This document shows, piece by piece, positions 1 to 9,114 of a stretch of 64,000 bases of DNA. The position numbers and the translations under genes are program-made. Each line of letters begins with the position of its first letter. Position 1 is the first letter of the stretch. Under the pieces are notes generated by a model that saw only the letters and a program-made list of their open reading frames with translations, was not told the origin of the DNA and did no database searches. The stretch is from Sphingobacteriales bacterium (GTDB taxonomy: Bacteria > Bacteroidota > Bacteroidia > Sphingobacteriales > Sphingobacteriaceae), in the NCBI GenBank assembly GCA_025353765.1, contig JANXOD010000008.1, positions 186,001 through 250,000 of the forward strand. Reading direction: 5' to 3'.

Positions 1-570
1 GTTTTTCCGGCCAATATCTCCGCTAAAAGCGATGCTTTTTTCGATGCCATGCTCGGTAACCGTTAATACAGCGGCTGCGGCACCCAGTAAATGCCCAACC
101 GGAATGAAAGTTAAGATAGCCTCTCCACTTAGTCGGAATTGTTTATTAAAACCGATGGTTACAAACCTGTCAACCGTTTCCATCACGTGTTTTTGGAGGT
201 AAAGAGGCCTTGGCCCGGATGAAGGTCCTCGCTTACCCCGGCGGGATTTACGCTGTTTACTTAGAAAAATATTGACAGAATCAAGGAGAAGTAATTCTGT
301 GAGATCAGCAGTGGGAGGGGTGCATAAAATCTGTCCCTCAAAACCCATGCGTACTAATGTGGGCAAATTACCCGAATGGTCAATATGGGCATGCGTTAAA
401 ATGACGACATCTATATCCGAAGGTGAAAATGGAAATTGTTCGTTTTCTTCTATCCAGGTATCCCGTTCATAATCTAAACCGCAATCTATAAGAATTTTAT
501 AATTGTCTAATTCTAACAAATGCATGCTGCCCGTAACTTGCTGAGCAGCTCCCCAAATGGTTAATTTCAT
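1..570 (-). CDS. MBL-fold/beta-CASP RNA-processing exonuclease-like protein (N-terminal part)
   Basis: The first 190 codons are seen; the gene runs off the left edge of the window. Reading from the ATG at 570, the protein opens with MKLTIWGAAQQVTGS, typical of the beta-CASP branch of the metallo-beta-lactamase fold (Ysh1/CPSF-like nucleases). It carries the metal-binding motif HAHIDHSG near residues 74-81, and a second metal-site segment with IPVGHLLGAA then FSGDIGR close to the window edge. Family members are RNA-processing nucleases with two zinc ions; that activity is inferred here because the beta-CASP domain itself lies outside the window. It lies downstream of the ABC exporter on the same strand, separated by a repeat-rich 126-bp gap. 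No upstream promoter could be assigned with confidence. Confidence 0.9.
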   Translation of the reverse strand, partial: MKLTIWGAAQQVTGSMHLLELDNYKILIDCGLDYERDTWIEENEQFPFSPSDIDVVILTHAHIDHSGNLPTLVRMGFEGQILCTPPTADLTELLLLDSVNIFLSKQRKSRRGKRGPSSGPRPLYLQKHVMETVDRFVTIGFNKQFRLSGEAILTFIPVGHLLGAAAAVLTVTEHGIEKSIAFSGDIGRKN

Positions 571-581
571 CTTTTTGAAAT

Positions 582-689
582 GAATGAATGATTGATGGAT
601 TGAAGGATAGAATGATTGATTAAATGGAGTAGGATAAGTTTTTGATTAAATAATCGCATTCAATCCTTCCGTCATTCTGTCATTCAATC
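582..689. repeat. Inverted pair of 8-bp-period GATTGAAT-like tracts
   Basis: Positions 582-621 read as five consecutive 8-mers (GAATGAAT, GATTGATG, GATTGAAG, GATAGAAT, GATTGATT). Positions 658-689 read as four such 8-mers on the opposite strand (GATTGAAT, GACAGAAT, GACGGAAG, GATTGAAT). The two tracts can pair over about 19 bases with two mismatches across a spacer of roughly 40 bases. The structure fills the gap between the ABC exporter stop and the MBL gene start. It could act as a transcript end or processing hairpin, but it lacks the tight loop and T-run of a normal terminator. Confidence 0.7.
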
Positions 690-696
690 CATACCT

Positions 697-2547
697 TTAA
701 ACTTCAAACTGTAATTGGCTAAGATAACGGTACAGGCCTTCATCGTTTTGCATTAATTGCTGATGTGTACCATTTTCAATCACTTTTCCTTTCTCTAATA
801 CGATGATCTTATCAGCTTCGCGGATGGTTGATAAACGATGAGCGATGATGATGGAAGTTCTGTTTTTCATCAATTCTTCCAAGGCTTCCTGTACCAAACG
901 TTCAGATTCTGAATCTAAAGAAGAGGTGGCTTCATCCAGAATCAATATAGCCGGATCTTTTAATAATGCACGTGCAATTGCAATACGTTGCCGCTGTCCG
1001 CCAGATAATTTTACACCACGCTCACCAACTAAGGTATCGTATCCCTCCGGAAAACCGCTGACAAACTCATGCGCATTAGCACGTTTAGCAGCAGCTATAA
1101 CTTCCTCATCAGATGAACTTAATTTTCCGTAAGCAATATTTTCCCGAATAGTTCCGCCAAACAACAGCACATCCTGCGGAACAATGGCTACCTGATTGCG
1201 AATATCTGTTAAAGAGTACTCTGTAGATGGCTTTCCATCAAATAATAATTCACCGCCCTGTGTTTCATAAAAGCGGAGTATTAATCCTGCAATGGTTGAT
1301 TTTCCGGCACCACTTGGACCAACAATAGCCACTTTTTCACCGGCAAGGGCTTCAAATGATACTCCTTTTAAAACAGTTATTTCCTTACGGGATGGATAAG
1401 CAAATACCACATTATTAAATTCTAAATTTCCTTTAATGTGCTGCTTAACTTCATTGTCTTTTTCATTTATGGAGATGGGTTCATTTACTTCTGCAAGAAT
1501 TTCTAATACACGTTCACTGGCGCCAAACGCTTTTTGCATAGTGGCATACAGTTCGGGGAAACTTCCCATAGCTGCACCTACAAAAGTGGAAAGTAAAATA
1601 AAGGTGAACATACTTGCCAAACTAATTTCACCTGCTTGTACTAAATGCGAACCGTACCAAACCACAGAAACAATGGTTCCGAATAGGCAAAAAACAATAA
1701 ATGAGGCGAAAACTCCTCTGAATTTAGCTCCTCTCATGGCAAGTTTTACTACATCACGAATGCTTTTATTATATCTCCCAACTTCAAAAGCTTCGTTAAC
1801 AAACGCTTTAACGTTAGAAATTCCCTGTAAAGTTTCTTCAACTATGGTATTTGATTCGGCCAGTTTATCTTGTGCCTGGCGTGATAATTTTCTGATAAAC
1901 CGCCCGAAAAAAACAGCAATAACTACCAAAACAGGTAATACGGCTAAAAGCATCAGGGTTAATTTGCCCGATACCAGTACCAGAAAGATAATACCGCCTG
2001 TAAATACAATCACCTGCCTGATCATTTCGGCAAGTGTAGTGGTTATCGCATCCTGAATTTGGGAAAGATCAGCTGAAAGCCGGCTGTTTAGTTCTCCGAC
2101 CCGGCGTTGGGAAAAGAAATTCATGGGCAGAGTGACTAACTTGAAATACGTATCGCGACGAATATCTGCTAATCCTTTTTCTGCAACTTCTACAAACCAA
2201 TTGATCCTGAAAAAGGAAAAAATGGACTGGACAAATAAAACAGCCAATAATGTTAGTGCAACCGTATTAATATCACTTGGAAAAAAGTCAAGTATTTCTT
2301 TAGACATCATGCTGCCTGGTTGTTTCGGGGTATTTCCCGTGCCAATTAAACGGCCCATTAACAAAGGAAAAAGAAAAGAACTGGAACTAGATAAAATTAG
2401 AAATAATAGTCCCAGAAAGAATTTTGTACGGTAAGGTTTGAGATATTTTAATAATCTCATTACCTGCTGTATGCTTTGTTTATTGATTTTTGCTTTGGGA
2501 AGTTCTTCTGCCTGAGCGTTTCCGCTGTTTAATCGTTGACGTGCCAT
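697..2547 (-). CDS. ABC exporter, fused permease and ATPase (MsbA/lipid-type)
   Basis: A 616-aa half-transporter that would work as a homodimer in the inner membrane. The N-terminal half (about 40-330) has the hydrophobic segments of a type IV ABC exporter domain. The C-terminal half is the nucleotide-binding domain with Walker A GPSGAGKST (410-418), Q-loop VPQD (456-459), signature LSGGQRQR (514-521), Walker B ILILDEA (534-540) and H-loop His570. The order permease-ATPase and the length match MsbA/LmrA-like lipid or multidrug exporters. The substrate cannot be read from the sequence. It stands alone, with a TATTTTTG promoter box about 40 bp upstream of its ATG. Confidence 0.95.
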   Translation of the reverse strand: MARQRLNSGNAQAEELPKAKINKQSIQQVMRLLKYLKPYRTKFFLGLLFLILSSSSSFLFPLLMGRLIGTGNTPKQPGSMMSKEILDFFPSDINTVALTLLAVLFVQSIFSFFRINWFVEVAEKGLADIRRDTYFKLVTLPMNFFSQRRVGELNSRLSADLSQIQDAITTTLAEMIRQVIVFTGGIIFLVLVSGKLTLMLLAVLPVLVVIAVFFGRFIRKLSRQAQDKLAESNTIVEETLQGISNVKAFVNEAFEVGRYNKSIRDVVKLAMRGAKFRGVFASFIVFCLFGTIVSVVWYGSHLVQAGEISLASMFTFILLSTFVGAAMGSFPELYATMQKAFGASERVLEILAEVNEPISINEKDNEVKQHIKGNLEFNNVVFAYPSRKEITVLKGVSFEALAGEKVAIVGPSGAGKSTIAGLILRFYETQGGELLFDGKPSTEYSLTDIRNQVAIVPQDVLLFGGTIRENIAYGKLSSSDEEVIAAAKRANAHEFVSGFPEGYDTLVGERGVKLSGGQRQRIAIARALLKDPAILILDEATSSLDSESERLVQEALEELMKNRTSIIIAHRLSTIREADKIIVLEKGKVIENGTHQQLMQNDEGLYRYLSQLQFEV

Positions 2548-2587
2548 GTAAGTTTAGAAATGTATCATAATATGCTATGATTGTGTG

Positions 2588-2595
2588 CAAAAATA
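2588..2595 (-). promoter_or_regulatory. TAnnTTTG promoter box of the ABC exporter gene
   Basis: On the minus strand this reads TATTTTTG, the Bacteroidota -7 box, 40 bp upstream of the exporter ATG. No good TTG -33 element is seen at the usual distance, so the call rests on the -7 box alone. Confidence 0.45.
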
Positions 2596-2681
2596 GTTTT
2601 TATTTAAATAGTGGATGTGGTGTTTAAATCAGCATAAAGTCAATTTAAATGAGAGAATGAGTATGAAGAGATTTCTTCAAT

Positions 2682-2972
2682 TTATAATGAATTCTTTTCT
2701 AAACTCCACGCTTCTGCCTTTTGAGAGAATAAAGGTTTAACCTTTGTCCAGGTTTCTTTAAAAAATTGGGAATTTCGGTAACTATTTAAATCGGCTTCTG
2801 TAACCCAATGACTTATTGTAAAACAGATGTTTGTATTTTGAACATCCTGCATTAAGTCTACTTTCATGCAACCATTAAAGTTCTGGATAACAGGCTGTGT
2901 TAGATAAAATATATCAACAAATTGGTCTTTGGTTTCTTCACTTAAAGATAGTTTTACTATTCGTGTGATCAT
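2682..2972 (-). CDS. ABM-family (putative quinol) monooxygenase
   Basis: A 96-aa protein resembling the antibiotic-biosynthesis-monooxygenase (ABM) ferredoxin-like fold. It begins MITRIVKLSLSEETKDQFV, then has a central strand NICFTISHWVTEADLN and a late helix with FFKETWTKVKPLF, the strand-helix pattern of this small dimeric fold. Its start overlaps the stop of the upstream SAM hydroxide adenosyltransferase by 4 bases (ATGA), so the two are translationally coupled. Members include YgiN-like quinol monooxygenases and heme-degrading enzymes. No heme- or quinone-specific residue can be assigned, so the substrate is unknown. Confidence 0.75.
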   Translation of the reverse strand: MITRIVKLSLSEETKDQFVDIFYLTQPVIQNFNGCMKVDLMQDVQNTNICFTISHWVTEADLNSYRNSQFFKETWTKVKPLFSQKAEAWSLEKNSL

Positions 2973-3748
2973 GGATGAAATTCAATTCTAACGATATCTC
3001 CCAAATGAAGTCCGAGTAATCCGCTTGCATTACCTTTATTGATAGCTATTTCCAAATGATTACTTATCCCGAAAAGGCATAATTTTTCACCTTCCGGAAC
3101 CTCGTTATAATGCCAGCTTAATTGAGAAAGAGTTTCATTTCTTCTGAAATACAAGGTAAAATCACGATTTCGCTGTACCGTGGTAAATATTTCTTTTGTA
3201 ATATTAGTGATCACATTTTGGAATGAATCTATATAGATCACGCTTCCGCGGATGATATCGCGTTCAATAACAGGTTGTAAAGTCATCTTCTCTTCAATAG
3301 TATTAACAGGAAGGCCAATATCTTTTAATTTCCCACCTTTTGCGAGATGACTTGCTGCTTTGGGAAATATGTCTGAAAGAGGAAAATGAAGGAATTTTAG
3401 ATCCTGAATAATATTTAATTCAACTATTTCTGAAGGCTCTTCATCAAACAAAAGCGAAAAAATACCGTTATCAGAACCAATAAAAAAGTGTTCTTTATAT
3501 TTTAAGGCCAGATAACGTGTGTTTTCATTAAAAACAGAATCGATACCAATAAGATGTACTGTTCCTTTTGGAAAATAATGAAAAGCATTTTTCAGAACAA
3601 AGGCAGCCTGTGGGATATTAAAGGCAGAAATGTGATGGGTTATATCAACAATATTGACATTTGGTAATTGGCTCAGGATGCTTCCTTTGAGAGCAGCCTG
3701 ATAAAAATCTTTATACCCTAAATCGGTTGTTAAAGTAATTATTGCCAT
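2969..3748 (-). CDS. S-adenosyl-L-methionine hydroxide adenosyltransferase (DUF62 family)
   Basis: A 259-aa protein of the DUF62 family, which hydrolyses SAM to adenosine and methionine and is related to fluorinase and chlorinase. It has the N-terminal TTDLGYKD segment (7-14) with the ribose-binding Asp, the IVDITHHI stretch (33-40), and IGSDNGIFS (90-98). The C-terminal beta-barrel domain includes GSVIYIDSFQNVITNIT and a closing LGLHLGDIVRIE. Its length is normal for the hydrolase type, and I do not see the 21-residue loop typical of halogenases, so hydroxide transfer is the likelier reaction. It is the first gene of a two-gene unit with the ABM monooxygenase. The physiological role of the family is unclear. 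Confidence 0.92.
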   Translation of the reverse strand: MAIITLTTDLGYKDFYQAALKGSILSQLPNVNIVDITHHISAFNIPQAAFVLKNAFHYFPKGTVHLIGIDSVFNENTRYLALKYKEHFFIGSDNGIFSLLFDEEPSEIVELNIIQDLKFLHFPLSDIFPKAASHLAKGGKLKDIGLPVNTIEEKMTLQPVIERDIIRGSVIYIDSFQNVITNITKEIFTTVQRNRDFTLYFRRNETLSQLSWHYNEVPEGEKLCLFGISNHLEIAINKGNASGLLGLHLGDIVRIEFHP

Positions 3749-3851
3749 TAAAATGCAAATATTTATTATTATTCTTGTGATAGATATTGCCGTTACAAAT
3801 ATTGAATTTTAATCTCATATAAAATACCTGTGAACTAAAAATAACCGTAAC

Positions 3852-4811
3852 TTGAACGAACTTAAATTAACCTTAGAAAACGTAAACCCTATTGTAATGT
3901 GGGGCTCTAACAATGAATATTTTGAAATAATTAAAAAACATTTTCCTAAAATAAAGATTGTAGCTCGTGGCAACGAGGTAAAAGTGCTTGGAGATGAAGC
4001 CGAACTGCAACTTTTTAATGTCAAATTTCAGGATATTATTAATCATGTAGATAAATTTCAGAGTCTTAATAATAATGATCTGGAACATATCTTAGGAGCA
4101 CAGTTAACGCCCCTCAATGGTGAAGCAATTCAATCAAGGAACGGAGGCGGCACCGAGCCAATTGTATTCGGCCCTAATGGTATTGTTGTAAAAGCACGTA
4201 CGGCAAATCAACGTAAAATGGTGGATAGTATAAATAATAATGATATTATTTTTGCTATTGGACCGGCTGGTACGGGTAAAACATATACAGCTGTTGCATT
4301 AGCTGTTAGAGCATTGAAAAACAAGGAGATAAAGCGTATTATATTAACGAGGCCTGCAGTTGAAGCAGGTGAAAATCTTGGGTTTTTGCCTGGTGACCTG
4401 AAAGAGAAAATAGATCCATATTTAAGGCCGCTCTATGATGCATTAGATGATATGATCCCGGCAGAAAAGTTGAAAGTTTTTTTAGAAAACAGAACTATAG
4501 AAATTGCTCCGCTTGCTTTTATGCGGGGTCGTACACTTGATAATTGCTTTGTAATTTTAGATGAAGCACAAAATGCGACTGATCTACAGTTAAAAATGTT
4601 TTTGACCAGAATGGGCCCAACTGCAAAATTTATTGTAACAGGTGATGTAACTCAAATCGACTTACCCAGAAAACAGCAATCTGGGTTAAATACAGCTTTA
4701 AGAATACTTACGGATATAAAAGGGATTGACATTATTTATCTAAGTGGAGAAGACGTAGTAAGGCATCAACTTGTTAAAAACATTTTAAGAGCTTATGGAG
4801 ATATACAATAA
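3852..4811 (+). CDS. phoH: PhoH-like ATPase
   Basis: A 319-aa PhoH-family P-loop ATPase, thought to act in RNA metabolism. Walker A is GPAGTGKT (137-144) and Walker B with its following residues is VILDEAQN (near 235). An N-terminal KH-like region carries IVARGNEVKVLGDE (37-50), usual for bacterial PhoH-L. The only possible start in this frame is TTG at 3852, because a TGA stop lies seven codons upstream and there is no ATG before the conserved N terminus. purC follows after 42 bp, and the two may be co-transcribed. The upstream gene is divergent. Confidence 0.93.
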   Translation: MNELKLTLENVNPIVMWGSNNEYFEIIKKHFPKIKIVARGNEVKVLGDEAELQLFNVKFQDIINHVDKFQSLNNNDLEHILGAQLTPLNGEAIQSRNGGGTEPIVFGPNGIVVKARTANQRKMVDSINNNDIIFAIGPAGTGKTYTAVALAVRALKNKEIKRIILTRPAVEAGENLGFLPGDLKEKIDPYLRPLYDALDDMIPAEKLKVFLENRTIEIAPLAFMRGRTLDNCFVILDEAQNATDLQLKMFLTRMGPTAKFIVTGDVTQIDLPRKQQSGLNTALRILTDIKGIDIIYLSGEDVVRHQLVKNILRAYGDIQ

Positions 4812-4853
4812 GTAATGTTATACTCGTGATTTAACTCATTAAAAATTCAAACT

Positions 4854-5801
4854 TTGAACGCCTTGAAAGATACCTATTTCGATTTGCCTGGACAAACCCA
4901 TTTTTATAAAGGTAAAGTAAGAGATGTTTATACTATTGATAATAAATTCCTAGTAATGGTTGTTACAGACCGGATTTCGGCATTTGATGTTGTTTTGCCT
5001 GAGCCTATACCTTATAAAGGCCAAGTTTTGAATCAAATAGCAGCTAAATTTTTATTAGCTACACAGGATATTGTGCCTAATTGGGTGCTTGACGTGCCTG
5101 ATCCAAATGTAACGATTGGTAAAATTTGTGAGCCATTTAAAATAGAAATGGTTATCCGTGGTTATTTAGCCGGACATGCATGGCGTGAGTATGAGTCCGG
5201 TAGAAGAACAATTTGCGGTGTTGAATTACCCAATGGCCTTAAAGAAAATGATAAGTTGCCCCATCCCATAATTACTCCAACCACCAAAGCTGCTATTGGG
5301 CACGATGAAGATATATCGCGGGAGGAAATTATTAGCAGAAATATAGTGACTGAAAATGAATATATTGAACTCGAAAAATATACCTATGCTTTATATCAGC
5401 GAGGTACAGAAATATCGGCAGAACGAGGGCTTATACTAGTTGATACGAAGTATGAATTTGGAAAAGCAGATGGTCGGGTACATTTAATTGATGAGATTCA
5501 TACTCCTGATTCCTCACGTTACTTTTATAAGGATGGTTACCAAGATCGGCAGAATATCAATGAACCGCAACGTCAACTATCAAAAGAATTTGTTCGTAAA
5601 TGGCTCATTGATGAAGGTTTTCAAGGAAAAGAAGATCAGCTCCTACCAGAAATGGCGAAGGATTTAATTAATTCTATATCAAATAGATATATAGAGCTAT
5701 ATGAACATATAACGGGAGATGAATTCATTAAAAATAATGATACTAATATATTAGATAGAGTTGAACGCAATATATGTGAAGCTCTTAAATATTTAAATTA
5801 A
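4854..5801 (+). CDS. purC: Phosphoribosylaminoimidazole-succinocarboxamide synthase
   Basis: A 315-aa SAICAR synthetase, step 8 of de novo purine synthesis: CAIR plus aspartate and ATP give SAICAR. Diagnostic segments are the ATP-binding YKGKVRDVY (18-26), [39 protein letters not shown], and [11 protein letters not shown] in the catalytic core. The length is that of the long form common in Bacteroidota and yeast rather than the roughly 240-aa E. coli form. The start is TTG at 4854, in a context (TTGAACG) like that of phoH upstream; a stop lies upstream in frame and no ATG precedes the conserved start. The other purine genes in the window, guaB and purM, are not adjacent. Confidence 0.97.
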   Translation: MNALKDTYFDLPGQTHFYKGKVRDVYTIDNKFLVMVVTDRISAFDVVLPEPIPYKGQVLNQIAAKFLLATQDIVPNWVLDVPDPNVTIGKICEPFKIEMVIRGYLAGHAWREYESGRRTICGVELPNGLKENDKLPHPIITPTTKAAIGHDEDISREEIISRNIVTENEYIELEKYTYALYQRGTEISAERGLILVDTKYEFGKADGRVHLIDEIHTPDSSRYFYKDGYQDRQNINEPQRQLSKEFVRKWLIDEGFQGKEDQLLPEMAKDLINSISNRYIELYEHITGDEFIKNNDTNILDRVERNICEALKYLN

Positions 5802-5865
5802 TTTTTATTGCAATTAGAATTATCTTTTAATTACCTTTAGCTAACAAGAATTACTTTTATCCAAT

Positions 5866-6243
5866 ATGAAATTTACAGTTGATAAGCACGAAAAATATGT
5901 ATTGATTAAGCTTAATGAAACTAAGCTTAACAGTTTGATTTCTCCACAATTGAAATCAGAATTGATTCTTACAAATACTGAAGGTCAGCGTAATATTATA
6001 TTAGACCTATCTACGGTTAAGTATTCAGATTCATCTGGATTAAGCAGTTTATTGGTTGGCCATCGTCTCTGTAAAAATGCTGAAGGCTCTTTTATCCTTA
6101 CAGGTATAAATGATAATGTCTCCAGGCTTATAGCTATCTCTCAACTGGAAACTGTTTTAACCATTGTTACCACTGTTAGTGAGGCTATAGATCTTATCTT
6201 TATGGAAGAAATTGAAAAGGAATTAAAAAAAGAAGCCAGATAA
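5866..6243 (+). CDS. STAS-domain anti-sigma-factor antagonist-like protein
   Basis: A 125-aa single STAS domain. The hallmark is ILDLSTVKYSDSSGLSSLL (about 45-63), in which the Ser of DSSG at 56/57 is the position phosphorylated in SpoIIAA/RsbV-type antagonists. No partner kinase (RsbW/SpoIIAB-like) or phosphatase is encoded nearby, so its partner is unknown. It sits 64 bp downstream of purC and 24 bp upstream of rnz on the same strand. The pairing of a small STAS protein with ribonuclease Z recurs in Bacteroidota as far as I recall, but no functional link is shown here. Confidence 0.88.
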   Translation: MKFTVDKHEKYVLIKLNETKLNSLISPQLKSELILTNTEGQRNIILDLSTVKYSDSSGLSSLLVGHRLCKNAEGSFILTGINDNVSRLIAISQLETVLTIVTTVSEAIDLIFMEEIEKELKKEAR

Positions 6244-6267
6244 GCATTGTTCTGGTTATAATTGCCT

Positions 6268-7179
6268 ATGAAATTTGATGTCACAATTTTAGGCAGTAGT
6301 TCTGCAACTCCAATTTTTAATAGAAATCCAACATCACAGCTTCTCAATGTTAATGAAAAATATTTCCTGATTGATTGTGGAGAGGGAACGCAGAATCAAT
6401 TATTACGTTTTGGTATAAAAGCACCAAGAATAGATCATATTTTTATTAGTCATCTTCATGGTGATCATTATTTAGGTTTAGTAGGATTGTTATCCTCTTT
6501 ACATCTTAATGGGCGTATAAAACCTTTGTATCTATATGGCCCGCCGCAATTACAGGAAATAATAGATATTCAATTTAAATATTCTCAAACCCAACTAAGA
6601 TATTCGCTAATATTTAGCGCAATACGTTCGGATATTAGTACAAAAATATACGAGAATTATGATGTAATTGTTGAAACTATACCTTTAGATCATCGGATTG
6701 AATGTACAGGATTTAAATTTAGTGAGAAGAAACGTCTCCCCAAAATTATAAAAGAGAAGGTGCAGAAATTAGAAATCCCGGTTGATCAAATTCCACTAAT
6801 TAAAAAAGGAGCTCCTTTTATAGATAAAAAAGGTGTAGTATATCTATCTAAAGACTTAACAACCGAAGCAGATCACCCCAAAGTTTATGCTTACTGTTCA
6901 GATACAATATGTAGCTGGAATTATTTATCTGCCATACAAAATGTAGATTTATTGTATCATGAAGCTACATTCATGAATGATATGTTGGATAGAGCCGCAG
7001 AAACATTTCATACCACTTCTTTACAAGCTGGAGAAATAGCTTTAAAAGCGAATGTAAGAAAACTAATAATTGGACATTTTTCCGCTCGTTACCGGGAACT
7101 TGAGCCTTTATTGGAAGAGTGTAAGACGATGTTTCCTAACAGCTTCCTAGCCACAGAGGGGCAGAAATTTGAGGTTTAG
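6268..7179 (+). CDS. rnz: Ribonuclease Z
   Basis: A 303-aa MBL-fold endonuclease that removes the 3' trailer of tRNA precursors. The metal site is HLHGDH (62-67). Other family marks are LGSSSATP (8-15), DCGEGTQNQL, the DHRIECTGF segment, HEATF near residue 233, and GHFSARY near 272. I start it at ATG 6268, because the conserved MKFDVTILG begins there; a TTG two codons earlier would only add two residues. The tRNA genes in this window do not encode CCA, consistent with a need for RNase Z processing before CCA addition. Confidence 0.96.
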   Translation: MKFDVTILGSSSATPIFNRNPTSQLLNVNEKYFLIDCGEGTQNQLLRFGIKAPRIDHIFISHLHGDHYLGLVGLLSSLHLNGRIKPLYLYGPPQLQEIIDIQFKYSQTQLRYSLIFSAIRSDISTKIYENYDVIVETIPLDHRIECTGFKFSEKKRLPKIIKEKVQKLEIPVDQIPLIKKGAPFIDKKGVVYLSKDLTTEADHPKVYAYCSDTICSWNYLSAIQNVDLLYHEATFMNDMLDRAAETFHTTSLQAGEIALKANVRKLIIGHFSARYRELEPLLEECKTMFPNSFLATEGQKFEV

Positions 7180-7209
7180 CTCAATTTTTGGTTAAACCAG
7201 GCAGATTAG

Positions 7210-8157
7210 TTAGTCTTTTTTACCGCCAAAAACTGAAAAACTTACATATCGTTTTGGATTTGCCTTTAGATCAATCATTAGTTTATCCAAGTTTCCAGCC
7301 GCATTATTCAGATTTTTATATAGGCCCTCATCATTAACTAGCTGCCCTAAACTACCCTGACCAGAGTTGATTTTATTAACAATAGTCTGCAAATCTGTAA
7401 CTGCTTTATTAGCCTGAGCCATAGTTTGTGAAAACTTAGCTTTAGCAACGTCATCTGTAACCTTATCAAGATTATTCATAATAGACGTTATTTTTTCATT
7501 GTTATTTTTAAAATTGGCTGAAATAGATTCTAGATTCCCTAAAATACCTGCTATTTTATCGCTTTGTGTTCCAACTAAACCATCTACCTTTTTTGTAGTT
7601 CCTTCCAGTGTTTCCAGTGTTCTGGCTATACTAGCAAAACTACGTTCAAAATTATGTTGAAATTCAGGGCTAAGTGTACTATTAACAGCAGAAAGAACAG
7701 AATCTAAGCGTCCAATAATTTGTTCAGCTTTTTTCTGGATAGGTTCTACCTGTTCAAGTAGATTTTTTTGGGTGTTTGCATTTAGTGTATCTCCATCTAC
7801 AGCAAATTCATTGCTTCCACCTAAATCAAAAATTATAGCTTTCCCTCCCAAAAGATCAGTACTTTCCAGTCTTGCAATGGTATTCTTAGGAATTGCGTAT
7901 TGAGGATTAATTTTAAATTGAGCAAGGATTTTTCCGCTAGGCAATAAAACCAATTTAGATACTCGCCCAATTTGGTAACCATTAACTAAAACCGGTTTAG
8001 ATACGGCAAGGCCATCTACACGATCATATTGGGCATAAAATTCATTTTCGCTCGAAAAAACATCATTCCCCTTCAAAAAACTGTATCCAATAATTAATAT
8101 TGCAATAGCTACGGCAGCCAATACACCTACTTTAGTTTCGTTTGTGATTTTTTTCAA
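7210..8157 (-). CDS. MCE/MlaD-family lipid-transport protein
   Basis: A 315-aa protein with one N-terminal membrane helix (about 9-28, rich in Ala/Val/Ile) and an MCE domain at about 37-115 (YDRVDGLAVSKPVLVNGYQIG then VSKLVLLPSG), followed by a long helical tail. This is the plan of MlaD-type substrate-binding subunits that move phospholipids between inner and outer membranes. The partner MlaE/MlaF genes are not in the window. The start is TTG at 8157 (MKKITNETKVG), with no ATG nearby in frame. It lies 35 bp downstream of the amidase gene and is probably in the same transcript. Confidence 0.9.
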   Translation of the reverse strand: MKKITNETKVGVLAAVAIAILIIGYSFLKGNDVFSSENEFYAQYDRVDGLAVSKPVLVNGYQIGRVSKLVLLPSGKILAQFKINPQYAIPKNTIARLESTDLLGGKAIIFDLGGSNEFAVDGDTLNANTQKNLLEQVEPIQKKAEQIIGRLDSVLSAVNSTLSPEFQHNFERSFASIARTLETLEGTTKKVDGLVGTQSDKIAGILGNLESISANFKNNNEKITSIMNNLDKVTDDVAKAKFSQTMAQANKAVTDLQTIVNKINSGQGSLGQLVNDEGLYKNLNNAAGNLDKLMIDLKANPKRYVSFSVFGGKKD

Positions 8158-8192
8158 AATGTTTTTTTTATATATATTAAGATAAACAATTT

Positions 8193-9059
8193 CTATTCCA
8201 GCTCTACACTCTTTTTATAAGTTTGAATTGCTTTTAAAATACAATTCACAATTTCATCTTGGCCAGCTTCTGAATTCATATAATCTTCCTCTGTTGAATT
8301 GGAAACAAAACCAACTTCTGTTAATATAGCAGGCATTCCGGCTTTAGCTAACACGGCCAGACTCTGTTCTTTCACCCCTCTGTCAACCCGGCCTGCGCTA
8401 ATATATTCATCCTGTATAAATGTTGCAAGCTTTATACTTTGCTCTCTAAACGCATTTTTCATCAAAGATAGCATTATTATACTTTCCGGATCTTTAGGGT
8501 CATAACCTTCATAATTCTCTTTATAATTTTTTTCTAAAAGGATAGAGGAATTCTCACGCATAACTACATCTTGTTCATCCAAACGCCCAAAACCAGATAC
8601 AAATGTTTCTGTGCCACGTGTTGACGTACTTTGAATAGATTTATATATTGGAATCTTACGACCCTTTTTACCTTTAGTATAACCTATCACAACCCTTTTA
8701 AAAGGCATAGAATTACAATGTATTGATATAAAAATATCTGCTTTTATACGATTTGCTAAGCCAATACGCTCATAAAGGTTCACAAAATCATCAGTTGAAC
8801 GTGTATATACAACTTTTACATCCTTTAATTTTTCTTCAATTGCTTTTCCAAGCCTTAGAGCCACTTTTAACGTAATGTCTTTTTCTTTGGAATATATTCC
8901 TCTGGTTGCTCCGTCATGCCCCCCATGTCCAGCATCAATAACAATTGTTCGTATACGATAAGGTGCAGTTTTAGAGTTATTGGTAAAGGATGTTAGCGGA
9001 ACAAATAAAAGTGCAGCCACTAATGCGTAAATGTATCTTCTCAATGGTATATTTTTCAT
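8193..9059 (-). CDS. N-acetylmuramoyl-L-alanine amidase (Amidase_3)
   Basis: A 288-aa periplasmic zinc amidase that cuts the bond between MurNAc and L-alanine in peptidoglycan. An N-terminal membrane/signal segment (about 8-25) precedes the catalytic domain. Zinc-site and catalytic marks are VIDAGHGGHDG (40-50, His45), ISIHCNS (111-117, His114) and the catalytic Glu in ILTEVGF (245-251). A family-specific insertion of about 60 residues lies between His114 and the C-terminal catalytic segment, as in AmiA/AmiC-type enzymes. It is first in a likely operon with the MCE protein and divergent from the LptD-like gene, 55 bp apart; all three act on the envelope. Confidence 0.95.
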   Translation of the reverse strand: MKNIPLRRYIYALVAALLFVPLTSFTNNSKTAPYRIRTIVIDAGHGGHDGATRGIYSKEKDITLKVALRLGKAIEEKLKDVKVVYTRSTDDFVNLYERIGLANRIKADIFISIHCNSMPFKRVVIGYTKGKKGRKIPIYKSIQSTSTRGTETFVSGFGRLDEQDVVMRENSSILLEKNYKENYEGYDPKDPESIIMLSLMKNAFREQSIKLATFIQDEYISAGRVDRGVKEQSLAVLAKAGMPAILTEVGFVSNSTEEDYMNSEAGQDEIVNCILKAIQTYKKSVELE

Positions 9060-9090
9060 TAATTTTGAACGTGTTTAAAGTCTGTCATTG

Positions 9091-9098
9091 CAAAAATA
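9091..9098 (-). promoter_or_regulatory. TATTTTTG promoter box for the amidase-MCE unit
   Basis: On the minus strand this reads TATTTTTG, with its G 31 bp upstream of the amidase ATG. It matches the Bacteroidota -7 consensus TAnnTTTG. It lies inside the 55-bp divergent gap, so the promoter of the opposing LptD-like gene must overlap it or lie within the amidase gene. Confidence 0.5.
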
Positions 9099-9114
9099 AT
9101 ATTCATTAGCTAAT

